Positions 17,599 through 26,539 of a stretch of DNA of 45,118 nucleotides are shown here, one piece after another. Below the pieces are notes generated by a model, which was not told where the DNA came from, did no database searches, and saw nothing but the letters and a program-made list of their open reading frames with translations. Source of the DNA: Oscillospiraceae bacterium (lineage in GTDB: Bacteria; Bacillota; Clostridia; Oscillospirales; Oscillospiraceae); NCBI GenBank assembly GCA_022801715.1, contig JAAWSV010000018.1, forward strand, positions 1-45,118, given 5' to 3'. How positions within the stretch are numbered: the stretch's first letter is position 1; every line of letters begins with the position of its first letter. The translations under genes were made by a program, and so were the position numbers.

Positions 17599-18396
17599 TC
17601 AGTAGATGGGCGTTGTCGCCATGTCCAGCCCGCAGAAGAACTGGAAGGCCAGCTGTACCGCCTTGTCCCAGTAGGGCCATTCGTGGTCGCCGGGACCCTC
17701 GATATAGGTGTGGCCGTAGCCCGCCGCCTCCGCCGCCTGACGGAAGGTCTGGTTGGCCCCGTAGAGGAAGTCCTCGGTGCCGCAGAGCTGGATCAGCCGG
17801 GGACGGTCCGGGTCCTTTGCCTGTTCCCGCACCAGCGCGATCACGTCGTCCTCCTCCCCGCAGACACCGCTGGGATGGAGGGCGCGAACCTCCTCCGGAA
17901 GGAAGTCCGGCCACTCCCCGCGGAGGATCATCTGGAGAAATCCGGGGTAGTCCAGTACGCCGGAGAGCGCCGCCGCGCCGCCGAAACGATCCGGGCAGCG
18001 GAGAGCCGCTTTCACGGCCCCGTAGCCCCCCATGCTGTCTCCGGCGACAAAGGTGTTCTCCCGGCTCTGATTTAGGCGGAACCAGGTGCCGCAGATGGCC
18101 GGCAGCTCCTCTGAGACATAGGTGAAGTATTTCGCCCCCTCGGGCTTGTCACAGTAGAAGCTGCGCTGGACCTCGGGCATGATGATGATAAAGTTGTACT
18201 TTTTGGCGTAATACTCGATCTTGGAGAACCGCGTCCACTCCACACAGCTTCCGGAGAGGCCGTGGAGCAGATAGAGCACCCGCGGCGTGCCGGAGATCAC
18301 CGGGGTCACGTCGTTGGAGACCTCGGGAAAGATCACTTGGACGCCGGTGGTCATCTTCAGACTGTCGGAGTAAAAATCGCCGCGAAACAGACCCAT
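17599..18396 (-). CDS. Alpha/beta-hydrolase esterase (EstA/esterase D-like)
   Basis: A 265-residue serine esterase of the esterase D / tributyrin esterase group. The oxyanion region LYLLHGLSGS is followed by the nucleophile elbow GDSMGG (Ser121); an Asp in LCGTEDFLY and the His of GPGDHEWPYW complete the triad. There is no signal peptide, so it acts in the cytoplasm. Ribosome binding site GGGAGG lies upstream. It lies between the GntR gene (30 bases) and frlB, suggesting co-transcription and a role in removing acyl groups from an Amadori substrate or a related sugar ester. That role is inference. Confidence 0.8.
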   Translation of the reverse strand: MGLFRGDFYSDSLKMTTGVQVIFPEVSNDVTPVISGTPRVLYLLHGLSGSCVEWTRFSKIEYYAKKYNFIIIMPEVQRSFYCDKPEGAKYFTYVSEELPAICGTWFRLNQSRENTFVAGDSMGGYGAVKAALRCPDRFGGAAALSGVLDYPGFLQMILRGEWPDFLPEEVRALHPSGVCGEEDDVIALVREQAKDPDRPRLIQLCGTEDFLYGANQTFRQAAEAAGYGHTYIEGPGDHEWPYWDKAVQLAFQFFCGLDMATTPIY

Positions 18397-18425
18397 AAAA
18401 ATCCTCCCTTTTTCCCGCCGGACCG

Positions 18426-19148
18426 CTACTTCTTAAAGTGGACGCTGAAATTGCACTTGTCCCCCCGGGCATAGTTCCGGTTGAACTCCACCACACGGCC
18501 TTGGTCATCGTAGGTGGTGGCCTCAAAGAGCATCACCGGCGTCTCCGGCTCGATCTCCAGCATCCGCGCATCACTGAGGTCCAGCTGCACCAGATCCAGT
18601 GTCTGTCTGGCCCGCTCCAAGCGGATGTTGTAGAAGTCGTAGACCTCGTACACGGAGAAGATGGACAGGTCGATTCCCTCGATCTTGGGCACCAAGTACC
18701 GGGGGATGTAGATCTCCTCCAGAGAGATGGGCTCGCTGTTGGCGTAGCACAGGCGCTTGATGTAGTAGATGTCGTCCTCCGGCTGGATGCCGAACATCAG
18801 GCTGTAGTTCTCCCCCGCCGGACGCATGGCGCGGCTGACCACCTTGATGGATGGCTTGAGCCGCTTGTCCAGCATGGTCTGCGTGAACCCTTGGAGCTCG
18901 TCTAAGTCCCGCTCCATCTTCCGGCAGAGGACATAGACCCCCTTCCCCGGCACCCGCCGGAGGAGGCCCTCCTGCACTAAAATGTCGATGGCGTTGCGCA
19001 CAGTCTGCCGGGTGATGCCGTAGCTCTCCGCCAGCTCGCACTCTGAGGGGAGGGCCGTGAGAGGCGGGTACTCCCCCTCCTCGATCTTGCTGCGCACCAG
19101 CTCCCGCATTTGTAGATACAGCGGCGCTTGATAGCTCATACCAGCCAT
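18426..19148 (-). CDS. GntR-family regulator with UTRA domain (HutC subfamily)
   Basis: A 240-residue transcription factor. The N-terminal winged helix (about 8-76) shows LPSECELAESYGITRQTVRNAI, seen here as SECELAESYGITRQTVR, followed by the wing GKGVYV. A UTRA effector-binding domain fills about 90-235 (PISLEEIYIPRYLVP, VVEFNRNYARGDKCNF). HutC-type members are usually repressors released by a sugar or amino-acid metabolite. It lies just upstream of the esterase and frlB genes and is probably co-transcribed with them, making it a good candidate FrlR. The second GntR gene at 20122 competes for that role. Confidence 0.85.
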   Translation of the reverse strand: MAGMSYQAPLYLQMRELVRSKIEEGEYPPLTALPSECELAESYGITRQTVRNAIDILVQEGLLRRVPGKGVYVLCRKMERDLDELQGFTQTMLDKRLKPSIKVVSRAMRPAGENYSLMFGIQPEDDIYYIKRLCYANSEPISLEEIYIPRYLVPKIEGIDLSIFSVYEVYDFYNIRLERARQTLDLVQLDLSDARMLEIEPETPVMLFEATTYDDQGRVVEFNRNYARGDKCNFSVHFKK

Positions 19149-19169
19149 GGCGTTCCCCCCTTTCGTGCG

Positions 19170-19215
19170 ATTAGGAATGAGGAATGAGAAATTTTTCCCC
19201 TCCTCAAGCGGTTGG
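19170..19215. repeat. Partial AATTAGGA-type intergenic element
   Basis: The spacer upstream of the GntR gene carries GATTAGGAATGAGGAATGAG followed by AAATTTTTCCCC, resembling one end of the MITE-like family. The opposite end is missing, so it is at most a remnant. Confidence 0.35.
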
Positions 19216-19249
19216 GTATGGTGCGGTAAACTGTCTGGGGAGTGGGGGC

Positions 19250-20044
19250 TTACCAGGCGCCGAAGTATTTCAGCGTCTCGGTGGCGTTGGCGGCGCCCTT
19301 CTCCATGGCCTGGTCAATGGTGAGGCCGTCGGTGATGCCCAGCAGGAAGCCGGCGATATAGCTGTCACCGGCGCCCATGGTGTCCACCACCTTGTCGCAG
19401 GGGACGATGCCGAACTTGTGGAACTCCTTGCCGTCGTAGCAGAGGCTGCCGTGCTCGCCCAACATGGCGATGACCAGCTTGGGACCGCGGCTGTGGTAGC
19501 CCTTCATCTGGTCCCGCAGAGCTGCCGTGTCCCCCGCCTCGCTGGAGAAGAACAGGTAGTCGCTGTGGGGCATGGCCACTTGGCTGGCCTCGTCCTCGGG
19601 ACGGTCGGCGCAGTCGAAGGCGGTCTTGATCCCCCGCCGCTGGAGCTCGGGGAACTGGCCCTCCACCTTGCCCCACAGGTCGCAGACCACCACATCGTGG
19701 GTGCAGATGAAGTCCATATCCGCCTCGGAGAGGCGGTAGCTCTCCAGCACGCCCTCATCGTAGTCGCCAAAGACGCGCTCGCCGTCTAAGAGCTCCACCT
19801 GGGAGACGGCGGTCTTGCCGCTCTCGGTGTGGAGGTGGGAGATGTCCACGCCCTTGGCGGCGATGGCCTCGCACATGATCGCGCCGAACTCGTCGTCGCC
19901 CACGGGGCCGGTGTAGGAGGACTGGCCCCCCAGACGGACGGTGTAGACGGCCATGTTCACCGGCCCGCCGCCGGGGTAGGCCTTGCCGCCCTCGATGTTG
20001 CTGTAAAAGTCAATGCAGTTGCTGCCCACTGCTGCAAGTTTCAT
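19250..20044 (-). CDS. frlD: Fructoselysine-6-kinase-like PfkB carbohydrate kinase
   Basis: A 264-residue PfkB/ribokinase-family kinase. FrlD phosphorylates fructoselysine at the 6-hydroxyl so FrlB can cleave it. Similarity to E. coli FrlD runs over the whole length: GSNCIDFY start, substrate-loop GGGPVNMAVYTVRLGG, ERVFGDYDEGVL, the anion-hole/catalytic VDTMGAGDSYIAGF with the base Asp, and the characteristic last residues YFGAW. The ATG has AAAGGAG upstream. It lies between the two GntR genes in the same direction. This copy keeps the normal GGxxxN substrate motif, unlike the paralogue at 25087-25911, so I take it as the primary FrlD. Confidence 0.85.
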   Translation of the reverse strand: MKLAAVGSNCIDFYSNIEGGKAYPGGGPVNMAVYTVRLGGQSSYTGPVGDDEFGAIMCEAIAAKGVDISHLHTESGKTAVSQVELLDGERVFGDYDEGVLESYRLSEADMDFICTHDVVVCDLWGKVEGQFPELQRRGIKTAFDCADRPEDEASQVAMPHSDYLFFSSEAGDTAALRDQMKGYHSRGPKLVIAMLGEHGSLCYDGKEFHKFGIVPCDKVVDTMGAGDSYIAGFLLGITDGLTIDQAMEKGAANATETLKYFGAW

Positions 20045-20121
20045 CGTGAATAGCTCCTTTCGCCGGGGCGCGGTCCCTGCCGCCGCCCCGCTGTTTTGCC
20101 CGGTACAGCTGCCGCGTACAC

Positions 20122-20850
20122 CTATTGACTGTACCGGCGCAGCACCGTGGAGAAGCGGACCTTGTCCGCCCGGACCACCGATTTGCAGTATTCCACCAAG
20201 CGGTCCTCCGCGTCCCGGGTGGTGCCGCTGAGATAGAAGAGGTAGTCCCCCTCCGCCACATCCAGATACTTGGCCTCGTCCTCGGTGGCGTAGGTGATGC
20301 CCACAGACTCCTGTCCGTGGTCGGGATAGACACCGTAGTACCCCAGCACCCGATAGAGCGACTCATCGATAAAGTCGTACTCCTCGATGCCGCGGCAGAA
20401 TTCATAGTTGATGTAGCTGCACTCCACCATGTAGGGAGCTCCGTCCATGATCCGCAGCCGCCGGAGGTAGAACACCTTGTGCCCCAAGGGCACCTCCATC
20501 TTCTTGGAGAGGTACTTGTTGCACTCGATCACCTGCACATCCAGCACCACATTCCTGAGCAGATGCCCCGCCCCCCGCACCGACTCGGTGGTGGACTTGG
20601 CATCCTGAAGGTGCCGCTCCAGCCTCGGCGGGGCCACATAGGTCCCGGAACCCTTCAGACTGTAGAGCTTCCCCTCGGCGGTAAGGCGCTTGATGGCGCT
20701 GCGCAGCGTGGTCCGGTTCAGGTTCCACATCTCGCACATCTCCCGTTCCGCGGGCAGCTTATCCTGCGGCGACAGCTTATGCCGCCGGATATAGCACTCG
20801 ATCTTTTCCACCGCCTCATCCCGCGGCCGAATCTGCTTCTGCTGCTCCAT
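20122..20850 (-). CDS. GntR-family regulator with UTRA domain (second copy)
   Basis: A 242-residue HutC-type regulator: winged helix (about 8-75; LPAEREMCEMWNLNRTTLRSA, here quoted as EMCEMWNLNRTTLRSAIKR), wing GSGTYV, then a UTRA domain (about 95-235). It is clearly different from the GntR at 18426 and so is not a recent duplicate. ATG 20850 is preferred over a GTG at 20859 because AAGGAGG is well spaced from it. It sits directly before frlD, 77 bases away, and a MITE-like element separates it from frlA. Two UTRA regulators next to two FrlD-type kinases suggest separate control of two related substrates; this is inference. Confidence 0.85.
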   Translation of the reverse strand: MEQQKQIRPRDEAVEKIECYIRRHKLSPQDKLPAEREMCEMWNLNRTTLRSAIKRLTAEGKLYSLKGSGTYVAPPRLERHLQDAKSTTESVRGAGHLLRNVVLDVQVIECNKYLSKKMEVPLGHKVFYLRRLRIMDGAPYMVECSYINYEFCRGIEEYDFIDESLYRVLGYYGVYPDHGQESVGITYATEDEAKYLDVAEGDYLFYLSGTTRDAEDRLVEYCKSVVRADKVRFSTVLRRYSQ

Positions 20851-20870
20851 ACGCCTCACCTCCTTGGCTG

Positions 20871-21047
20871 AATTAGGAGTTAGAAATTAGGAATTGTGGT
20901 GTCGCCTCCGGCGACAGATTTGAACTTTTGGAATGGGAAGTGTATAGAAAAGACGAGTACCTATGTTTCAGGAGAGAGAGCAGGCTCCCTCCTTCTGTCG
21001 GTACAATTCAAATCGTCCAGCTTTGCCGGACACATCCATTCCTAACC
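20871..21047. mobile_element. MITE-like element, second copy
   Basis: Same plan as 16123-16298: an AATTAGGAGTTAGAAATTAGG end, a TCGCC-TCC-GGCGA hairpin, AGATTTGAA, an interior with GTGTATAGAAAAGACG, then CAATTCAAATCGTCCAGC and a CCATTCCTAA end. The termini are less perfect, so this copy is older. Confidence 0.65.
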
Positions 21048-21051
21048 CTGC

Positions 21052-21108
21052 AAAAAGCGGCCGGGGCTGCTGGCTGCGTTGGCGCGGCCAGCAGCCCCGG
21101 TTGGTTTT
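21052..21108. terminator. Terminator after the permease gene
   Basis: A perfect 14-bp GC-rich stem (21061-21074 with 21087-21100). On the minus strand it is followed within four bases by TTTTT (A at 21052-21056); on the plus strand by TTGGTTTT. It lies 25 bases past the permease stop codon and separates that gene from the downstream GntR-frlD unit. Confidence 0.8.
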
Positions 21109-21132
21109 GCTATCCTACTGTGTGGGAGAGAA

Positions 21133-22635
<1,503 letters not shown>

Positions 22636-22651
22636 TTATAATACTGCTTCC

Positions 22652-22765
22652 AAATTAAGGATTAGGAATTAGAAATGGAGGTGCCGCCTGCGGCGGCAAA
22701 TTTGGAATTGGTCCGCTGCGCGGCCTCCAAACTCTCAACTCTCAAAAATTCCTTATTCCTAAATT
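22652..22765. mobile_element. MITE-like element, short variant
   Basis: Left end AAATTAAGGATTAGGAATTAG, right end AAAAATTCCTTATTCCTAAATT, imperfect inverses of each other. The interior has GCCGCC-TGC-GGCGGC, then GGAATTGGTCCGCTGCGCGG and CCTCCAAACTCTCAACTCTC. The interior closely matches the element at 24089-24195. It ends four bases before the yjbQ stop codon. Confidence 0.65.
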
Positions 22766-22769
22766 GCCC

Positions 22770-23198
22770 TTACTCCCCCTCCACAATCACTAAAATGTTG
22801 CGGGAGGCGGGGCCGTCGTATTCGCAGAAGTATACGTCCTGCGCGCCGCCCCGGTTGATTTTGCCGTCTTGGATCAAAAAGTGGCAGTGACTGCCGGTTA
22901 CCAGAGCCTTCAGATGCCCGGTGGGATTGCCGGCGGTGGAGCCGTAGTCCCGGAGCATCCGGGCGTGGCTGTAGGGCCGGTCCTCCGGGGCGAAGAGGCT
23001 CAGGGCCACGGCGATGTCGCTCTCCAGACACTCCAGCGCCTCATTCACCGTGACGCCGGTGGTGGTGTGCTTGGTCAGCACTGTCACCATGCCGTTTTTT
23101 ACGCCGCTCTCCGCCACGATGGCCTCCACCTGCGGCGTGATCACGTCAAACTCGTTATAGACCTTGGTCAGAATATGGATGGTCTTGACATACTGCAT
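22770..23198 (-). CDS. YjbQ/UPF0047 family protein
   Basis: A 142-residue protein of the YjbQ family, a small soluble fold that forms trimers. Family marks: LTKHTTTGVTVNEAL, a His-rich stretch SHARMLRDYG, and the C-terminal GSHCHFLIQDGKI and RNILVIVEGE. Members have been described as having secondary thiamine-phosphate synthase activity, but the physiological role is not settled. There is no membrane segment. It follows the amidohydrolase gene by 16 bases, so the two are almost surely co-transcribed within the frl region. What they do together is not known. Confidence 0.85.
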   Translation of the reverse strand: MQYVKTIHILTKVYNEFDVITPQVEAIVAESGVKNGMVTVLTKHTTTGVTVNEALECLESDIAVALSLFAPEDRPYSHARMLRDYGSTAGNPTGHLKALVTGSHCHFLIQDGKINRGGAQDVYFCEYDGPASRNILVIVEGE

Positions 23199-23214
23199 CT
23201 TGTTCCCCCTCCCC

Positions 23215-24066
23215 TCAGTCCAGCCCGCCGAGGAACTCCACGGCGTTGAGCCCCTTCACCAGCTCCAGCGTGCTGTCCCGGAGGCCGATTTTTGTGATGG
23301 CGTCGGCCATGCGGATCTGCTCGAACCGGGGGTTGTTGGACCCAAACATCACCTGGTGCCGGAGGCTCCGGTCGATCCAAGTCACGGGGATATCCTTGGT
23401 AAAGGTCTGGGTGTAGAACTCATAGGCGTTGTCAAAGTACAGCGCGCCGGTGTCGGCGTAAACATTGGGGTACTTCACCATCAGCATAGCCGCCTCCCGC
23501 ACCCAGGGCCAAGCGAAGTGGCCCAAACAGATACGGAGCTTGGGATGTTTTTCCGCCACCTCCTCAAAGGCGGTGGGCTGACAGAACCGGGTAAAGGTAT
23601 CCGGTTCCCAAGAGAGGCCGGCGTGGAACAAAATGGGCTTGTCATATCGCTCACAGACCTGATAGATGGCCTCCAGCCGCTCCTCACCGGGCATAAAGTG
23701 CTGCCGCCCGGGATGGAGCTTCAGGCCCTTCAGCTTCAGCCGCGTAAAGGCCTCCTCCAGCCGATCCGGCGCCTCCTTGTCAGAGGGGTCCACACTGGCA
23801 AAGCCGATAAACCGATCCGGCGCCAGATCCACCAGCGTGCGGATCTCTTCGTTGCTCACCAGCGCACAGCCCACAGTGGAGGTGTAGTCCTCCGGCAGCA
23901 AGCACAGCTTGTCAAGACCGGCACAGCGCATCTGATTGAAGATGTGTTCCAGCGCCGCGGTCCCATTCTTATGAATATCCAGCTCCGTATGCCGCAGCTC
24001 CTCCCGACGCTCGTCGGCATTGATGGGCTCGTAGAAGGCGGGATGAACGTGAATGTCGATGAACAT
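23215..24066 (-). CDS. Amidohydrolase_2-family metal-dependent hydrolase
   Basis: A 283-residue TIM-barrel enzyme of the amidohydrolase_2 group (hydrolases and decarboxylases). Metal motifs: HVH in FIDIHVHP at the N-terminus, H in KPILFHAGLSW, H in LGHFAWPW. The C-terminal motif normally ending strand 8 with GSDxP reads GSNNP, so the usual Asp is Asn; this may change metal content or reaction. ATG 24066 is chosen as the start of the conserved part; the GTG at 24081 overlaps the likely ribosome binding site. It pairs with yjbQ and follows frlC after a MITE-like element. The substrate is unknown. Confidence 0.75.
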   Translation of the reverse strand: MFIDIHVHPAFYEPINADERREELRHTELDIHKNGTAALEHIFNQMRCAGLDKLCLLPEDYTSTVGCALVSNEEIRTLVDLAPDRFIGFASVDPSDKEAPDRLEEAFTRLKLKGLKLHPGRQHFMPGEERLEAIYQVCERYDKPILFHAGLSWEPDTFTRFCQPTAFEEVAEKHPKLRICLGHFAWPWVREAAMLMVKYPNVYADTGALYFDNAYEFYTQTFTKDIPVTWIDRSLRHQVMFGSNNPRFEQIRMADAITKIGLRDSTLELVKGLNAVEFLGGLD

Positions 24067-24088
24067 AGTTAAGGACCTCACTTCTATG

Positions 24089-24195
24089 GGTTAGGAGTTA
24101 TGAGTGGTGCCGTCTGCGGCGGCGGATTTGGAATTAAGCCGCTGCGAGGCCTCCAGACACTCCACTCCTCCCTCTCCACTCTCAAAAATTCCTAA
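24089..24195. mobile_element. MITE-like element, short variant (second copy)
   Basis: GGTTAGGAGTTATGAG begins it, then GCCGTC-TGC-GGCGGC, GGATTTGGAATTAAGCCGCT, GAGGCCTCCAGACACTCC, and ACTCTCAAAAATTCCTAATT at the end. It shares module order with 22652-22765 and directly abuts the frlC stop codon. Confidence 0.6.
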
Positions 24196-25029
24196 TTACT
24201 GAAAGTCCACCGCTGCCATCATTGCGCGGGTGTTGTCGATGGCGCGCTTGGCGTAAAACCGGGGCTCGTTGATGTAGCCGGTGACCAGCTCCAAGGTGGC
24301 GGTGCGGGCGTAGCCGATACGCTTGAGCTCATACATCATCTCCTGGAGGGGCATGGCGCCCTCGCCGGGGACAATGTGGCTGTCGGTGCCCTGCTCGCCG
24401 TCGATAATGTGCATGTGGTCCATCTTGCCGCCCATCTTGTCGAAGTAGGCCATGATGCTCTCGTGCTGGACGAAGGGGGGCACCACGTCGCACATGCCCA
24501 CCACGTAGGGGTTATCCACCCGGCGGAACAGCTCCACCAAGTCGTTGGCCCGGGTGAAGAAGTTGGACTCGTAGGGGGTCAGCGCCTCCACCGTCAGCTT
24601 CACGCCCACCTTGGCCGCGTGGTCGCCCAGCTCCCGGATGGTCTTTTCAAGCCGGGTCCACAGCTCCTCATAGGTGGCCAGATATCCGCCGTTGGCGGGG
24701 CTGGTGAGGACGAACTCCGCCCCCATCTCCTTGGCCATGTCGAGGGACAGCTTTAAGTAGTTCACCGCGTCCTCTCTCTGGGACTCGGAGCCGATCATGT
24801 AGTTGTAGGGATAGCCGTTGTGCTCCGGGGTGTAGCCGATGACGGGCATCTCATACTTGTCGATGAGGTGCTTGACCTCGTTGATGTCCCCGGCCTTCAG
24901 ATCCGGGGCGTAGGCGTGGGGACGGCCCCCCCACAGCTCGATGTAGTCATAGCCGTACTCCTTGGCGTCAGCGAAGCAGTGCTCCAAGGGGTTGCGCTGA
25001 TAGCCGGAGGTAAACATACCAAGTTTCAT
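24196..25029 (-). CDS. frlC: Fructoselysine 3-epimerase-like TIM-barrel protein
   Basis: A 277-residue sugar phosphate isomerase/epimerase (AP endonuclease 2 fold). FrlC interconverts fructoselysine and psicoselysine so that both can be used. Whole-length resemblance to E. coli FrlC: KLGMFTSGYQRNPLEHCF, ELWGGRPHAYAPDLKAG, IGYTPEHNGYPYN, LTPYESN, MAYFDKMGGKMDHMHI and the late TLELVTGYINEPRFYAKRA (all short parts). Conserved acidic and His residues of the metal site (E in VEALTPYES, D in MCDVVPP, H in HMHIID, E in LELVT) are present. ATG follows GGGAGAG. It lies 57 bases after the second FrlD-like kinase and is probably transcribed from the promoter at 25974-26003. Confidence 0.88.
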   Translation of the reverse strand: MKLGMFTSGYQRNPLEHCFADAKEYGYDYIELWGGRPHAYAPDLKAGDINEVKHLIDKYEMPVIGYTPEHNGYPYNYMIGSESQREDAVNYLKLSLDMAKEMGAEFVLTSPANGGYLATYEELWTRLEKTIRELGDHAAKVGVKLTVEALTPYESNFFTRANDLVELFRRVDNPYVVGMCDVVPPFVQHESIMAYFDKMGGKMDHMHIIDGEQGTDSHIVPGEGAMPLQEMMYELKRIGYARTATLELVTGYINEPRFYAKRAIDNTRAMMAAVDFQ

Positions 25030-25086
25030 GGATCGTCTCTCCCTTTCAAAAATTCTCTTTCAAAAACCGGTCCCAAGAACCAGCTC

Positions 25087-25911
25087 TTACTTCTCCTCGA
25101 TCACCCAAGGCTCAAAGACCTGTACCACCTGCGCGGCCACCTCGGCGCCCTTCTCCATGGAGGCCTTGACGCCGAGCCCGTTCAGCACGCCATAGAGGAA
25201 GCCGGAGATAAAGCTGTCGCCGGCGCCCACAGTGTTGACCACACGCTCCGCCGGGCAGATGCCGCAGGTGATGAACTCCTTCCCGTCGTAGGCGAGACTT
25301 CCCTTGTCGCCGAAGGTAGCCACGGCCACCTTCATCCCCCGGTCCACCTTGTCCTTGAGGAAGCCCTCGATAAAGGCGTCCCGCTCCTTATGATAGGAGT
25401 AGAACCCGTAGTCCACAAAGGGCAGGGTGCTCTCCACCAAGGGGTGGTCCAGACGGTCGGCGTAGTCGAAGCTCACCAGCACGCCGGGGTTTTTCTCCTT
25501 GATCTTGGGCAGGGTGCTCTCCGCCATGCCCCAGAGGGCGGTGTGGACCAGCTCATGGCCGGCGGCGAAGGCGATGTCCTCCTCGTCAAAGACAATGTGC
25601 TCCATGACGCCCTCGATGTAGTCCCCGTGGACCCGATCATTGCCGTTCATGGACATGTAGGTGATGGCCGTGGGGCCGTCGCCCACCTTCAGATGGCTGA
25701 TGTCCATGCCCTCGTCCTTCAGACTGCGGACCATCCACTCCCCGGCCTCGTCGCTGCCGGTGGTGCTGATGATGGCCGTGGGGACCCCCAGCTTCTGGAG
25801 GTTCACCCCGGTGTCCACACAGTTCCCCGTGGGATAGCGCCGGTTGACCTCCTGCCCGTCAATGGTAACATAGAAGTCGATGCAGTTGTCGCCGATCATT
25901 GCTGCTCTCAT
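25087..25911 (-). CDS. FrlD-like PfkB kinase, divergent paralogue
   Basis: A 274-residue PfkB-family kinase related to FrlD (GDNCIDFYVTIDG start, DRVHGDYIEGVM, VNTVGAGDSFISGF with the catalytic Asp). It differs from the frlD at 19250: the substrate loop reads YPTGNCVDTGVNLQKLG instead of the GG-N-V-N-A pattern, and the C-terminus ends VFEPWVIEEK rather than YFGAW. This suggests phosphorylation of a different glycated amine or sugar, perhaps the epimer handled by FrlC. ATG has GGAGGAG upstream. It is the first gene of the minus-strand run, with a promoter and candidate operator in the divergent gap. Confidence 0.8.
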   Translation of the reverse strand: MRAAMIGDNCIDFYVTIDGQEVNRRYPTGNCVDTGVNLQKLGVPTAIISTTGSDEAGEWMVRSLKDEGMDISHLKVGDGPTAITYMSMNGNDRVHGDYIEGVMEHIVFDEEDIAFAAGHELVHTALWGMAESTLPKIKEKNPGVLVSFDYADRLDHPLVESTLPFVDYGFYSYHKERDAFIEGFLKDKVDRGMKVAVATFGDKGSLAYDGKEFITCGICPAERVVNTVGAGDSFISGFLYGVLNGLGVKASMEKGAEVAAQVVQVFEPWVIEEK

Positions 25912-25932
25912 ATCGCTTTACACTCCTCCGTC

Positions 25933-25944
25933 TGTTATAGACAA
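25933..25944. promoter_or_regulatory. Candidate GntR/UTRA operator
   Basis: TGTTATAGACAA lies about 30 bases downstream of the minus-strand -10 element. Its TGT...ACA arms and TATAGAC core resemble HutC-type operators such as TGGTATAGACCA. Two HutC-type regulators are encoded in the cluster. Single site, so confidence is low. Confidence 0.3.
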
Positions 25945-25973
25945 GTGGCGAGACTTTTCAGACCACATTTTGA

Positions 25974-26003
25974 AGTATACGGAATTTAGTGACCTTCCGT
26001 CAA
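25974..26003 (-). promoter_or_regulatory. Promoter of the frlD-paralogue/frlC unit
   Basis: On the minus strand TTGACG (25998-26003) and TATACT (25974-25979) are 18 bases apart, about 60 bases before the ATG at 25911. Confidence 0.6.
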
Positions 26004-26340
26004 GCCGAAAATCAGACGAAAAACCGGAGGCTCTTTTAGCGAATTTTCCTCCATTGGTACAATTGATCGGATTATTGCTATACCAATTTAGGGGTTGCTT
26101 TTTGTGCTCTCTGCCGAATAAACCGCCGAAACCCCTGCAACCAGTGTAGTCCTTCCACAAACATCTGATTTAATTTGTATGTGAGTAGATTAACAGTCAG
26201 ACCAATTTCTGCCCGCCTCTGGAAAAGAAAAATGGAGCCCTTTGGTATAGGGGGCAGGCAAAAAACCAGACCTGTTTCAACAGTTTAGATAAAAAAGCAG
26301 ACCAAAACTTAGCCGTTCAGCTGAAAAGCCCCCGTGACCC
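26004..26340. other. Divergent intergenic region, no gene
   Basis: This AT-richer stretch between the two divergent promoters shows no supportable gene. It contains GCTATACC near 26077 and GGTATAGG near 26246, and several AGACCA/AGACCTG words (about 26199, 26268, 26300), which may be regulator contacts. There is also an AAAGCCCCCG-type inverted repeat with GGGGGC around 26326-26360 overlapping the plus-strand promoter. Confidence 0.35.
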
Positions 26341-26369
26341 TTGCGGGAAAAAAGGGGGCGTGCTATAGT
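26341..26369 (+). promoter_or_regulatory. Promoter of the amidohydrolase-TIM barrel-MATE unit
   Basis: TTGCGG (26341-26346) and TATAGT (26364-26369), 17 bases apart. The transcript would have a leader of about 165 nt before ATG 26540. Parts of it can pair (ATTTCCGG near 26391 with CCGGAAAT near 26437). Confidence 0.6.
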
Positions 26370-26539
26370 GGTAGCAATAGATTTCCGGCCCTGATGTGCA
26401 GCGGGACCGGCGGTCTGCCTCTGTGGTTCTCCTTCCCCGGAAATTTTCAGAAGCTGTCCACACAGCCTCTGCGGGGGCCCTCGCCCCCCATCAGCGCGGC
26501 GCCGTCACGGCCCCGCCGGATAAGGAGTGTAACATACCT

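Noticed and set aside
16405-18075. A very long plus-strand open frame (556 codons) opposite frlB and the esterase
   Set aside because: It is antisense to two clear gene families, has no ribosome binding site, and its composition (Val/Leu/Gly/His/Asp-rich) is what reverse frames of GC-rich genes give.
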